Positions 1-11,682 are shown, counted from the first letter of the stretch. The stretch is DNA of 64,000 nucleotides from Echinostoma caproni (GCA_900618425.1 UZAN01039503.1:26861-90860), one strand, 5' to 3'. A program made the numbers and translations. The notes: generated from the sequence alone by a model not told the origin.

Positions 1-1060
1 TATATAATCAATGTCTGGCTTCAGTTCGAAGTCTAACGGCTGATTATATCGAAATATCAGAAAAGCTATTGGTTTCTCTTGTTACAATACTGCAAATCCC
101 ATGACAACAAAACCACTGAATTGGGGTGTTGTGGCCTACAAGTAATTGATACATTTGTTGCGCTTGCCGGATTGAATTATTGATCAGTTGAGTGACAGAT
201 GCAGTCAGCTAGCACACTTGCACACACGGCATGTGGACTGCATCTACTACAGTATCGATCGGTCACAGTCAATCAGATATTAGTATTGGATTGTTCCCAT
301 GCTGATTGGTTGTTTGACTGTGTAGATATCTGCTTGACCGCATGCGGATGTTGTGCGGCGCTTGAGTCAGTTTTTCGTCTGCCTGCCAGCCTTCTTACGT
401 GTTACCTCTTCCTGCTCGCTCACCGGTTTATGGGCCGGTTATATGTGTTCCCTCTACAATAAGCGTACTGCATAACTGAGTTCGTGTTTATTTACTTAAA
501 CCGAACACAACAAGAAACTTTAGTTAATAATGAGTAAATATAATCAACGGATCATCAGAAAGTGAATGATTGGATCTTTGTACTCTGCTTTTGTTGATTT
601 AATTCACGCGAAGTATTTTTGATTGCCTGAACTTATCACGTAAACGGTATTGTCAGCCCCCGGAAATCTATGTATTGTTTCGCTCACATAAGAAACTACT
701 CTGTCGATTTATTTCATATTACGATAACATTTTTCCATTCAGTTGAAGATCGAAATGAAACACCCTATCGCCATGTATTCCACTACCTCTTTGGAAACAT
801 TCTTTCTTAAGTAGAGTTGATCGGTCCCGCGAACTCAAACCTTGTATAATCCGATGATACCGCATTATCTGTCCAGAGCGTTCCATCGTTTCAAAAATTA
901 CTACTTTGTGGCAACATGTGCGGAAAACTCATTCGGTTCAGTTCATAGTACACCCGTAAAAAAGTGAAACAGTGCAGTGAATCGGTTTCACAAATTCAAT
1001 GCTAAAGAAAGCATATCAGATCGGAGTGTGTCCCAGTGAAACATAACTCTGGATGCAATT
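1..1060. other. No gene seen
   Basis: AT-rich sequence beyond the 3' side of the innexin. Short open frames here have no recognisable domain, splice context or compositional bias. TTTATT at about 487 and 706 would read AATAAA on the minus strand, but both lie about 2 kb past the innexin stop, so I do not assign them as its poly(A) signal. Confidence 0.6.
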
Positions 1061-1149
1061 GCTGAGATGAGCGAGGTAGGGTGCCCGCAAAAGGCGTTCA
1101 AAGATGGGCCATTTTATATCATAGACCAAATGAGAAGCGGAGTTGTGTC

Positions 1150-1300
1150 AAACCCGACGGTCAAGTGGGTAGAACGCTTGTGTTCGACCGGTGAGGTCTC
1201 GGGTTTGATCCTCAGTCGGTTCGGTGGATTCGCACTGCTGATGAGGCCCGGTCAGGTCGAAACAGCCGTCCAAAGCTTCTTAGTCTTTCAGTTTATGTTT
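1150..1300 (+). mobile_element. tRNA-derived SINE with a hammerhead-like 3' part (copy A)
   Basis: An A-box-like segment (GGTCAAGTGGGTAGAACGC, 1159-1177) is followed by a B-box-like segment (GGGTTTGATCC, 1201-1211). Their order and spacing are those of an internal Pol III promoter. About 30 bases downstream lies a hammerhead-like motif, annotated separately. The segment from the A box through the hammerhead start aligns without gaps to the minus strand at 22725-22808, with about 65 of 88 positions identical by hand count. The two are therefore copies of one dispersed family. Element ends are uncertain: I see no clear target-site duplication. The 88-codon open frame across this element is a by-product and not a gene. 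Confidence 0.6.
1232..1276 (+). ncRNA. Hammerhead ribozyme-like motif inside SINE copy A
   Basis: The core elements occur in order: CTGATGA (1238-1244); stem II GGCC/GGTC (1245-1248 with 1255-1258, one G-T pair, six-base loop); GAAA (1259-1262); a two-pair stem III (A-T and C-G) closed by loop AGCC; and GTC (1268-1270) as the expected cleavage site. Stem I would pair GCACTG (1232-1237) with CAAAGC (1271-1276): four of six pairs form and two are lost. In the related copy at 22690-22820 the matching arms still read CACT and AGTG, so the stem was probably intact in the ancestor. Type I hammerheads with very short stem III are known in animal retroelements. This copy is probably inactive or weak because stem I is damaged. 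Confidence 0.55.
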
Positions 1301-1674
1301 TATTTGTTTCGTGCAGAGCAAACTTCACCATAAAACCACATCTAGATAAACCACAACGTGATCCAAACCAGACTCGGTTCATTATTGGCATGTTGTTCTA
1401 CATTTTACGGATATCAAAACACTAAAATTTCCTCCTAGATATTTTGGTGAAATGTAAATAAAAAAGACGCCCTGAATGCGGTGTCCCTGCTCAGTTGTAT
1501 CCTGTATCTTTTCTTCATCAAATTCTCACAGGGGCCTAAGGTAACAATATGGACATATTTCTCATGACATTCGGCAACAATTTTCTGTTGAGATTTGTGA
1601 CTTGAAAGAAGGTTCGAGATGGAAGGTTGGGTGATCATATTTGGTGGAAACATCGGAAAAAGGAATGGGTTGGG

Positions 1675-1719
1675 CACGCGCGCGCGCTCGCGCAATCGAA
1701 CGCGGGCAGTAGCGCGCGT
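1675..1719. repeat. CpG-rich alternating GC patch
   Basis: Runs of alternating C and G (GCGCGCGCGCTCGCGC and AGCGCGCG) in an otherwise AT-rich window. It lies 3' of the innexin and does not overlap a coding exon. Confidence 0.8.
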
Positions 1720-1879
1720 TGGAGAATTGATAAAGAAACCGGTGACCAATCGATAACGATATTCCGATAGGCTGACAGAAGAAAATGCAGACAAACATAC
1801 GTGAACGCAGACACTCGGAGATGGGGGGAGGGTTCCACAGTGGAGAGTGTGGGTGGGTTAGGCGGAACTCTTGGCAAAC

Positions 1880-1895
1880 GGAGAGAGAGAGAGAG
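1880..1895. repeat. (GA)n microsatellite
   Basis: Eight GA units followed by imperfect purine-rich sequence to about 1922. Confidence 0.9.
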
Positions 1896-2699
1896 GAAGA
1901 GACAGAGAAAGAAATACCAGAGAAAATAATCCTCGATGGGGTGGACGGTCTTTTGCATACGTGGCTAGTTTTGGAAAATGGAATGTTTTCTTCCGGTGGT
2001 ATATGGCTAACGGGGTCCACTGGCATACTGGACCCTTTCCTATTTTGTCACATACTAGGAATTTTACTCACATTCTTCGGTTTTTGGTGCGTTGTGTACA
2101 TGCTGGTTTGCTTGTTTGTTTGTCTGTTTCACCCAAGTGTGATTGAGTCAGTTGGCGCGTGTGTAAATGTGGTAGAAGTAGTCTCTGGCGGAATAGTCTG
2201 TTTTGATTTCAGGCAGTAGAAAAAGGAAGGAAGAAAATCCGTAGAGACCGTTGTAAATGAATGAATCGAAATTCTTAAAATTCGCAACTAACTGGGAGTG
2301 TAATTGGTGCAAAAGGGAAGTACAACCACAGAGTTACATACGGCGTCAATAACGTGCTGGTATGCATGTGTTTGTGTGTGTACTTGTTAAGGAAAGGGTT
2401 AGGCAATGGGAGATGAGGGTAAGCGAGCGAATTCAAAAACAAAGGCAATATGAAGCTGATAATCGTTTCTGGAATTCGGCACCTGTCCCCAGTGCTGGAC
2501 TGGCCCTAGTCCGAGACGATTGGAAGCCGGAATTCAAATAGTGACTGAATTGTTTCAGTCAGACGTGCATGAGTGTTTCTGAAAATGTTTCTTTTTGAAT
2601 AAGGACTAGTTGGTTAAACCTATTGCGCAGAAATTCTGCCCCATTCGATCTGTGCATTTACTGTTAATGTCTTTCTGTGTGCAATGTGATTTCTGAAAC

Positions 2700-4124
2700 T
2701 CAGACAAACTCGCCCGGATCTTCTTCCAGTTGACCACTTGTTCGTGTGGTGTCTTGTTTCACAGGGGCAAACGAGGAATTGATTGCTCCACCGGAACTGG
2801 TCGACAAACGGAAGGCACCAGGCGTGGAAGAAGAAACGGTTTTTGACTCTTCCAATGGTTTACTCGACGTGGGTCGCGTTGTCGGCGGAGTCTGGCCCTG
2901 TTTGCCGGGTAGTGGTCTGAGTCGAACAGATGGGTTTTCACTGTCAGCCACACTGGACGACTGACTACGACTGTTTGACGACGTACTACGTCGTTCTCCC
3001 GTACTCCCGTTGTTACTACTTGCCGGTGGTGGAGGCAACGGTGGTGGTGCTGAGGCTCGAGCAGAAGGCGGTAATGGTGGTGGACTAAATCCAATATGAC
3101 CAGCCGGAGTTAGCATTGGTTGACGGGCGGAATAGACTGGGGGTGGTTGTGTTTTGCCCCCGTCATCGTTTGGTTCGGAAGATCGACTGCTCCGTTGGCC
3201 CACACTGGGTGTGGGGCTGAGCGGGTGTCTATGGTGGTGATGATGGTGATGGTGATTGGATCGATGCGGATGAGGTAAAAATGATGGGGGCGTACTGATC
3301 GGACCGGCTTTACCCAGTTCTACCGTTACTGGGCTAGGGCCGCCAAGACGCGTAGTACTCACAGACTGATGGGACTTGTACATGGACCATAATCGTTCAA
3401 CAATTTCTGAGGCGACCAATTCGCCAGCATTCTGGGCGACTAACCGAAGAATGAACACTCCATCTTGTCGTAGATAAGAGTCTACAAATGCAAATGTGCG
3501 CTTTTTATCTCCAGGCTCGAGTGCGTCACGAAGTTTTAGAAATTTACGGACAAAGTGCACACGGTTTCCGTGAAAGCTCGATTTATAGGACCAATAAAGA
3601 AAACTACTAGTGTTGACTGCAGCCACCAGGATGAACCAGAACCATAGAAAAATAAAAATCTTCTCATTAAACATATTGATTGGCAGGACACATTGAACCG
3701 TGTGACGATGTGTGTTGGCCAGCTTGCGGACTTCGAAGTCACATAGGGTAATACGGGGAAAGTTTCCCGACTCTTGCCACATATAGCCCTCGGCCAAATC
3801 TCGTAATAGGTCCAGTCCGTAGAATGTGTAATTGGTTCCAAGGATTCGATTCATGAAAAAGAACTGACCGACCACATTGAGAATGTATAGAGATTTGGTT
3901 ATCAGATAAAGACAGATGAGATAATTCCCGTAGCGTTTGCCAAACCACAAGCAACAACTTTTGGCCAAACAGTGTCTACATCGAACAGCGCAACCGGAAC
4001 GATACTCGCGCTGGGCGGTCAGCGCATCTTCAATGTGTCGAGCCACATAGGTCACGTTGGATTTTCGAGTTTCCGGATCTTTGATCATCTCAATTTCACA
4101 CGCCACCTCCATGATACTTGAAAG
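2700..4124 (-). CDS. Innexin, exon 2 (TM3, TM4, long cytoplasmic tail)
   Basis: Innexins form invertebrate gap junctions and hemichannels in the plasma membrane. This exon encodes residues 137-610. It opens with LSSIMEV, in phase with the end of exon 1 (NWQSGIH). Next come a Cys-rich cytoplasmic loop (C181, C185, C188, C193, C194), TM3 at about 203-226, a second extracellular loop with C264 and C281, and TM4 at about 291-313. A conserved-looking cytoplasmic segment runs to about residue 386. The remaining roughly 220 residues are low complexity: eight histidines in a row (427-434), then Pro- and Ser-rich sequence ending GEFV and TGA (2700-2702). Family members are usually about 360-480 residues, so the tail is long. 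The acceptor CCTTAG (minus strand, before 4124) follows a good pyrimidine tract. Identification is by family features; the paralogue cannot be named. Confidence 0.93.
   Translation of the reverse strand, partial: LSSIMEVACEIEMIKDPETRKSNVTYVARHIEDALTAQREYRSGCAVRCRHCLAKSCCLWFGKRYGNYLICLYLITKSLYILNVVGQFFFMNRILGTNYTFYGLDLLRDLAEGYMWQESGNFPRITLCDFEVRKLANTHRHTVQCVLPINMFNEKIFIFLWFWFILVAAVNTSSFLYWSYKSSFHGNRVHFVRKFLKLRDALEPGDKKRTFAFVDSYLRQDGVFILRLVAQNAGELVASEIVERLWSMYKSHQSVSTTRLGGPSPVTVELGKAGPISTPPSFLPHPHRSNHHHHHHHHRHPLSPTPSVGQRSSRSSEPNDDGGKTQPPPVYSARQPMLTPAGHIGFSPPPLPPSARASAPPPLPPPPASSNNGSTGERRSTSSNSRSQSSSVADSENPSVRLRPLPGKQGQTPPTTRPTSSKPLEESKTVSSSTPGAFRLSTSSGGAINSSFAPVKQDTTRTSGQLEEDPGEFV
3213..3262 (-). 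repeat. His-codon repeat in the innexin tail
   Basis: CAC/CAT codons in a row on the minus strand encode the His tract near residues 427-434 and the neighbouring His/Arg/Pro residues. Such runs are prone to length variation between individuals. Confidence 0.8.
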
Positions 4125-4443
4125 CTAAGGAAAACAAAAGAGACAAAGTCGGTTTCATTCTGATAAAATTCCAGTTGGATGACACACATATGCGTAACTA
4201 AAAAATGAACACCCTCTATTTTGAGACCAGCAGTTGACATAAACGTTTACTGCACATAGCATTACTAAATAATTGGCTGACGCTCAACCAATTATACATC
4301 ACTATGGATCTGTCCGCGTTGTCTGATGCGTTGACCACTCAGCTTCCGGAATTTTGCAATTTTGTAACCTATGAAACCGCTACCTGCCTGCTCACGTGTT
4401 GACATCGCTGCTTGCTCATCGACCCCTAGACTGTATACTTCTT

Positions 4444-4460
4444 TGTGTGTGTGTGTGTGT
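4444..4460. repeat. (TG)n microsatellite
   Basis: Short perfect TG tract followed by two GAAC units. Confidence 0.9.
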
Positions 4461-5033
4461 TGCGAACGAACGTGGTACTTAATTCAATACCTGGTTATTT
4501 GTTCACTTAAACAAGATACAACACTTTACTTTCAAAAATGATGTCATGTAGTTCGAAGCTGTACTATAAACAACAGTTCTTCAAAAGGTTTGTTTGCAAT
4601 GAAATTACTTCGATGGAATACGATAGAAGGTATGCAAAAGATGATTCTGTCGTAAAGATACCTCTAAACAACTAAGTATTGTGATTTGAAAAGGAATGTA
4701 ATCGTCGCGGTATTCTTACTCCTACCAGTACTTTGTTTAACCATCCCTCCGTTTCAGTACCCACCAAAATGGCTCCGTTCTGGGGGTCATCCTGGGGGAT
4801 TCTAATTAGTTAGTGGTCAGCTTATATGCTTACTCCGGTGAATTGTGATGAATCGTGTGTGTACGTGTGAAAAGATCAGATGCACGGACACAAGTCAGGC
4901 GACAGATTCAGATCCACTGTGGCACGATATTCAAAGAAGAAATCGAATACAACCCAGTCCAAAAGACACTGGACACAAGGAAAAGCTCTATGAGAAGGAT
5001 ATGCTCAGGTGGAAATACATGACTTTAAAATTC

Positions 5034-5050
5034 GGGGGGGGGGGGGGGGN
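5034..5050. repeat. Poly-G run ending in an ambiguous base
   Basis: Sixteen G followed by one N. Homopolymer next to N suggests a sequencing or scaffolding limit, not a true end. Confidence 0.85.
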
Positions 5051-7469
5051 CACAAGGCATACATAAAAAATTTTGGCCACACGTAGAATTCTCCTATAAC
5101 ATAAATATTTATGAAATTGTGATCTGTTAAAGAAACCTATCGCTAAAAATCTTTCATCAAAACAAAAACGATCATCTTGCAATTGTATGTCCCATCCAGA
5201 AGCATGGTTATTTCTGTTTAGTACCGAACTCTAGACTACATTCACTCACCAAAGAAAGAGAAAAAATAGCAGATCGATGGACACAAAAACTGGCTTGAAT
5301 TGATTACTGAGTTTCAAAAGGCAAGTCATATCAAAACCTCAATTTCCTCCGTCATCTCCAATAGATTTTCTCCACGTAAAGATTTTCACGTGTTCCGATG
5401 TACACCTACAATGCTTTGAACAGTGTCAATAGGTCAAATCGATCATATCTATCACAGGAAATCTATTGCATTTATCAGTTTTTATTTCATGGTAAGGAGT
5501 CAAATTATTTGCTGTGGAAACTGGATTCATATAGTGAGAATTGGAGATGGAGGGGGATAATTGACCGACGGATTAGGACACCCATTGGCTCCTTTTATCT
5601 TCTACATATGGTAATCACGTAATCCTTCCTTAACACGATTCAAATTTCAAACACAAATATAAATTGCTATTACTCCTTTGTCAAACTTTATTTGCTAGTC
5701 TTTTCTATTTATTGTCGAAAGAGTCTCACAGAGCAGACTTAAAAAACAACAACAGGGTGGTGCACAATTTCGTTTTCAGTTAACCGTATTCATGCAAACA
5801 TCGCAATATAAATCACTGCAGGGGAATAAAACTGTCTTGGGAAAATAAACTAAAATCCCATCGCAGATCACAAGAAACGATTTCATTATGAGATTGGAAA
5901 TGGGATTCACCACGATCACGTAGTTGTTTTTCCATTCATTCGATCATCGAGACTACTGGGGATACGGTGGGGTGGGGTGAGTTTGGGTGTAGGCCAAGGA
6001 AGCTTAGCGCTTAAACAAACTGTTTTTGGGCACACAGAGTGGGTGTGTAGACAAATGCCCACCGCTTCTGCTGGGGCCAGCATCCGACAACGAACCTGCC
6101 TTGATAATCGTTCAGTAGCTATATATCGGAGACGGAAATCGTCGACCAAGTTCACAGCGTGACTTGTTTCAGTTAGGTGTAAAACCACTGCACTGATGAG
6201 TGACTTAATCATTTTATTTATGTCTATGTTCTGAAGTGAAATGACAATTTATTCGTTTGGGTTCTGTAGACAATTCACACTAAAGCAATTTGACTCTCGT
6301 TTACACAAATTAAAACTTCGATTGGCTTCAAACATATCTTGATCGATGTATCTGGGGCCCTGATTTCACAGCCAGTATAGATCCCAGGAAAGCTCTAATG
6401 ATTATGGACAATTAAAGATATTGAATCAAGATAGTTTGAAGGTTGTCCTTCGAGCAGATTTCATTCCTCATGCACATTTACCAATTTATTCCGTTCCGTC
6501 TGATTGCTTTTCAAATTGTTTTCACTGATAACAGAAACCACATTGTCTGTTAGTCCATCAGTCATTCCATTGTTCCTCAATATAATTATTTTTTGCACGA
6601 CATGGAATATTTTAAAATAACTGATTATTCAAAGTTCATCACTTACCCGTTAGTACAGAGTTGAACCATTCTCAAAGGCTAGCTTAATATCCACCATTTG
6701 AGTAGATTTGTTGGGCAGTGATCAGTAATATTTGATGATTTTCGGGAGAAATAAAGTGCATATCGTCAGGAATAAATAGGCTGTGCAAATAATATAGCTG
6801 TTTATGCACACTAAATCTGTCACGGGAAAAGATAAACTCAAGTTACAATAATCGTTTTGTACTATTCTATAAATTTTACGTTCTTTATTTTCTGGCTTAT
6901 TTTATATCATACCCTTTATTTCGATGCGCATCGTTCATGTTTTAACCGAGGTAAATCGTATGGTTCCCAGTAAATAGTGCTTTAAACGTGTTGGTGATCT
7001 ACCATTGACTCACAATTCGAATTCAGTCACAATGGATAATCAATTCGAGGCATGTAATTGATCAGCTCGTATCCAATACTTGAATAATTAGTGGAAATTA
7101 AGCAAGCAAACCTCTGTTAGCCTTTCTGAACCTTCACATACGGATTACTTTAATTAGTTTAATGTTATATCACATTTTTGCACATTGACGGTTTTCCAAA
7201 ATGAAGGTGAACTGAAAGCATTATGACTTTGCAAACACATAATCAACTAGCCCGGTCTCGTGACCTAAAATGAGTTGCTCAACAGTGATGAAATGATTCG
7301 TAACAAGATTTGCCATACGGGAGGATTCAATAAAACCCCCAGTGACTCGGATTCAAACAAGAGCCCAATAAACAGACCCAGATATCAGTCAGTTCACATC
7401 GACAGCACAGAAAATGTCCCCAAATTGTAATGATGCAATTAAATTGATGGATATTAAATGCGTGGATCA

Positions 7470-7525
7470 GATTCGAGGATTTCGACTCTCAGCCTGGAAG
7501 CTCTCGACTACAGAGTCCCGGGGTA
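7470..7525 (-). repeat. tRNA-like repeat fragment
   Basis: On the minus strand an A-box-like TGTAGTCGAGAGC (7500-7512) precedes a B-box-like GAGAGTCGAAATCC (7477-7490) at tRNA-like spacing. No second copy was confirmed in the window, so this is a possible tRNA-derived SINE head and no more. Confidence 0.3.
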
Positions 7526-7530
7526 ATAGA

Positions 7531-10500
7531 GAAGGAGAAAATACATCTCAGTGCTGATGAATCTTAACAAGAATGAAAGGAACTTTCGGTTCTTCTTAAA
7601 AACGCCCCTTTAAAAAGAAATCACATCACACTTGTATCATCATTTTGAAAATTACGGGAAAGTCATAGTCACCTGCTTCCATGAAACTAAATCGTTTGGT
7701 GCGAACGCTACCACTGATAACCACAGGTTGTTTTAAGTGTTCTCAATAGTCAAATTTTATGAAACAAAACGCAGATACATTGTATTGCGCGGTATTACGC
7801 GGTCGATCATGGGTAGTATTGTTTAATTTAACCTAAACTTAGGGCACTAAGAGTTTACTTGGCTAGTACTCCTTGGTTTTGTGTTGGTATCCCATGATGC
7901 TCTTAAACTGCTTTTTCTTGGAACTGATACTCACGCCGCTTTCAGCACACCATCAAGCAATAAAACAACCCGTCTCCTTTGCGTTTTATTCTCGGTCACC
8001 TCGTTGACAGAAAAAAACGTGACTTAGCAAAAGTTGTAATCCAAATGAATAGTAACATCGACAAATTAGATGCGTTTTTCTTGGAAAGTTAAATTTATTT
8101 CCATCAGAGTACTAGGGATTGTCTGAATTCGGTTGTTTATTTAGATAGAGAAAAATAAAGTTAAAGAACAATGCCCCTATTAAAAATTACTTGGAGGTTG
8201 CAGGACCATTTATTTGATGTCAGACTGTCAAAAGGAATTACGGTAATGGTAGGGCTTGCACTAACCTGGAGTTTCTAGCACTTGCTCTTTGGGGATGAGG
8301 GAGGGTTAGAACAATTTGAGTGTGTAAAACCCGTTGCATCAACAAACGGAGGTAAGTTTTACAATATTTTGCGAAATATGGGGTTGACGCGGAAGCTTAA
8401 ATGATCGCAAAAAGGAAACATGGATGTGTTCATACCATGATTTAAGTATCGCTCAGAAATCTCTGAGGAGATCTTGAGTTCGCTGAAGGAGTATTGCAGT
8501 CGTGTTGCAAACATGATTGGTGTAGGACAGAAAAACTGAAAGTTAGCCCAGTGCTGCAGCCGCTTGGAACTTCTAACCAAAATGTCTTTAGAGGACAAGC
8601 ACAGATACAACGACGAACAGTGTTTTCCCGGTCTTCAATTCATTCCTCGTTACCTATATAAAGGTTTGAGTGATGGTGGTTCCGTTTACCTTACTGCCAA
8701 GAATAATAACTGTAGTACTAACTACGATTGTTTGTATTCAATAAAATTTCTACTTTTAGCTGGTTTATAACAGTCAATCAGCAGTTAGTTATTGACCCTG
8801 TTAATTCATAAGATACATGAAAACTTCATAGACCAATCAAGGCTCCATTCAAAATACCTATTTTATCGATGCTGGTTTAAAGCTTCCTATTAATTTATAC
8901 CTTAGATCTATCATTTTAACTCGTTATTTAACAATTATTGGCAGCAGTTGCCAACGGAAATATCGATTTAGGGATTTTATAGTGTGGCATTTTCGGGGTA
9001 TGGCGTTAGTGACACACTGGTGAATTACCTGTGAATGGATCTCGATGTCATAAACATTTTTTAAGGTTAAACTGTACGGGCCTGAAAACAAGTGAAAAAG
9101 ATATTATGAATAATATCTAGTGATTACCAGCTTACAAAGTAAGCATGAAGCCAACGCAACAAAAATACCGAAAGAAAACGAAGGGGTTGAGATAGAAAGA
9201 ATATTTAAATGGCGGGTCACGAATTACATTGGATAAGAAAAATAAGAAAAGCTTTGTTTCACTGTAAACGTTTTTATATTTTCGTGTGTTAGCTTAGCAG
9301 TGAATTCAATATAAATATCGATTCAGGTGCTTTTAGATCTAATTCAAGCGATTTGGAAAAAGTCTCCCTAGCTTATTCGTCTTAAGCGCATTTTGTGAAT
9401 GATTTCGCCTACGTTCTAATATTTGCCTTCCAAACCCGTTGGGTTTAAAAATACTTTCAGCTGACTTCAGCGTTTATCTCCAAAGTAACTGTTCCTTTCT
9501 GTTTTCATGTCACTGTGGTAAAAATGCTATTGGTTGTGGAATTTTGTTTATCAATGTGTCATGCGTCGTTGAAGATTGTCAAAACATTAGTATGCCTGTC
9601 TATACTATATCTTTAGCTCCTTATAAAGCACAGTCCATTCTGATGTTCAAAAAAGCCACGCAAAGTATTATTTGATGAATTTCGATGCTGGCAGCTCACT
9701 GTTTCCCATCTTTACATTTTACTTGCATTTCCATCCTCTCCAACTGGTTATTTCGTTTTCTCATGTTTTTCATGGGTGCAGGTTGTGAGATTTTACTTTT
9801 CACAACCATACCGGCAACTTTTTCTCTATTTTGTTGATATTAATAAGATGAAATATTTACGGGCATGATAGTAGCTACCACACCATCGCCAAAAACCGTT
9901 GTAACCGATGGTATTAATTGCACAGTAAGAAAGTGTCTCATTCTTGACTCACAAATCGTTCCTGAATCAACCGGTTTTAGTTGATGTAAAAGAAATTGCA
10001 CTATTCCGTACGACAATGTTTAGATAATTAACTAAAATATTGAAGCTACCAAAAGGAAAATCTACATACAAATATCGATCAGAAATTATTTTCCTCCTGT
10101 TATTCTGGAATGGATTTTGGTTCACTACCTGTCTGTTTGCTAAATTCGTTTACTCGTTGTCTTCAATTTTTTCTCAATTTTTGCTGATGCACACTTAACG
10201 TAACTTTAAAATGTGATGTACTCGTCGACCTTCCGTGTAACTGCGTCGACTTACAACCAGACTGGCTAATATTCATTGCAAAGTAAATCTGAACGGCAGC
10301 TTGCCTATCCAATGCTCCAACCAGAAATTCCGGTATATGAATTGATAATAGCAAACAGGCAACCTCATGATGAGCAACACGTTAGCTTCTTATTTATAGG
10401 ATTCTCATCATCAATTGCAATTAACTGATGGCCAAATCCAATGCAATAATACCTCCGACTAACTTATCAATCAGATTACGCTACATAAATTTTCTCCAAT

Positions 10501-11111
10501 CGAAACAAGCAGATCAATGATTGATGACTATTGTAGTTGTGCGTCGCTAATTTAAAATTTCACAAATTGTCCATTGCAAAACCTTTTTCGAATAGACCTT
10601 ACATCCCAAACCACACCACAAGATTTGGCTAATGATAAAAATGGAAAAAAATAATAAACGCTTAGTTTCATTCATCTCCAAAATGGATGCATTTTGGGGG
10701 AAAATTACTCGTGTTCCGAGGACACACGGAAAATGCAATGAATTCTGATGGTGGACATGCAATACAAATGCGTTGCTTTGGAATACTAACGAGGATATAT
10801 ATGTTTTCCCTTTCTTCATACTTGATGTTCATGAATTTGCTTTCGTACTTGGTAGTGACATGACTGTGCAAATAGAGATGCAACCAAATAACAGTAAACA
10901 GTTTATGGCATGAAACGTAAGCGGTAGAATATGTGAAATATGGTTCAGTAAACAAGGCAAGTTCATGTATCTCTAATTTCCATTGCAGAATGAACCCAGC
11001 CATTAGACCACAAATAAGGCATTGATTGTAAACCGTGCAATAATATCTACGGCATTAATATGATACGGTAACACTATCTCATATGGCTTGCTCCTCTTCT
11101 TTCTGTGGTTA
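7531..11111. other. Intron stretch: nothing recognised
   Basis: AT-rich sequence with open frames under about 112 codons, none with a recognisable domain or coding-like composition. The CTGATGA at 7554 is discussed among the rejected items. Confidence 0.55.
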
Positions 11112-11116
11112 CTTGT

Positions 11117-11135
11117 CTAACGAAANCTAACGAAA
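11117..11135. other. Single-N assembly junction with flanking duplicate
   Basis: The N at 11126 is preceded and followed by the same nine bases, CTAACGAAA. This is the pattern left when overlapping ends are joined without being merged. A second isolated N is at 11381 without such a duplicate. Confidence 0.6.
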
Positions 11136-11640
11136 TCCTAATTTTAAGATCTACTCTTGCTAACTGCCTGCCCGCTCAACATGTTGCTATTTTTTCTTCC
11201 TTCGTTTTATTCTCGCGCTCATTCGCGGTTAACAAAGTGACCGAAAATAACCAGCCTTAATTCGAATCGTGTATAATGAATGCTGTTGCTAATAATTGCT
11301 GGTTTTCACTGCTTCCCCGGGAGTAGTAACACAGAGCACCGAGCAGCTGAACGATTTCAGTTTGTTTTCTGTCCCATTCANCATCACACGCACCAAGTAA
11401 GCAAACCAATTCTGGGCTCTTTGGTCACCCGGTAAGTTGGATCTCGCGTGACTAATACCGGATTTGACGGAACCGAGAGTGGGTCATTGCCATGTGCAAT
11501 CAAGGGTGATGAAGTGTGTGGGTGTGATTGATAGGGAATGAGTGAAAAGGTGTGAGTCACTGACACGCAGTAATAGTTCATCAGGTCACGCATAGGACAT
11601 TTTAAGAGCAGCAATCTGCTCAAATAATCTCAATGGGTCC

Positions 11641-11642
<2 letters not shown>

Positions 11643-11673
<31 letters not shown>

Positions 11674-11682
11674 CACACACAC
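11643..11682. repeat. (CA)n microsatellite
   Basis: About 15 CA units, one interrupting G, then further CA units. A ten-base C run lies nearby at 11765-11774. Confidence 0.95.

Larger units (their letters stand above)
1331..2699. other. 3' flank and probable 3' UTR of the innexin
   Basis: Minus-strand sequence after the innexin stop. The nearest poly(A)-like signal is AGTAAA on the minus strand (2657-2662), about 40 bases past the stop, and is weak. The stretch also holds a CpG-rich patch (1675-1719) and a GA repeat (1880-1895). The plus-strand frame at 1785-2219 (144 codons) is built partly from the GA repeat and GTTT-like repeats, and I do not accept it as a gene. Confidence 0.45.
4140..7439. 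other. Intron stretch: simple repeats only
   Basis: Contains the TG repeat at 4444-4460 and a run of 16 G ending in an N (5034-5050). Otherwise AT-rich sequence with no gene, RNA or transposon coding remnant that I can support. A weak B-box-like segment on the minus strand (about 7349, TGTTTGAATCC) is not convincing alone. Confidence 0.55.

Noticed and set aside
1067..1333. Plus-strand 88-codon frame
   Set aside because: Runs through SINE copy A and its hammerhead; the reading frame is incidental.
1562..2026. Minus-strand 154-codon frame downstream of the innexin stop
   Set aside because: Antisense shadow of the same simple repeats; no domain, no splice support linking it to the innexin.
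1785..2219. Plus-strand 144-codon frame with an ATG and a hydrophobic C-terminal half
   Set aside because: Built from a GA repeat and GTTT-like repeats, has mirrored open frames on the other strand, and lies in the innexin 3' flank; no domain.
2746..3094. Open frames on both strands over the innexin tail
   Set aside because: Shadows of the low-complexity coding sequence of exon 2.
7551..7595. CTGATGA...GAAA resembling a hammerhead
   Set aside because: Stem II has a mismatch in five pairs, there is no GTC at the cleavage position and stem I does not pair; no A or B box precedes it.
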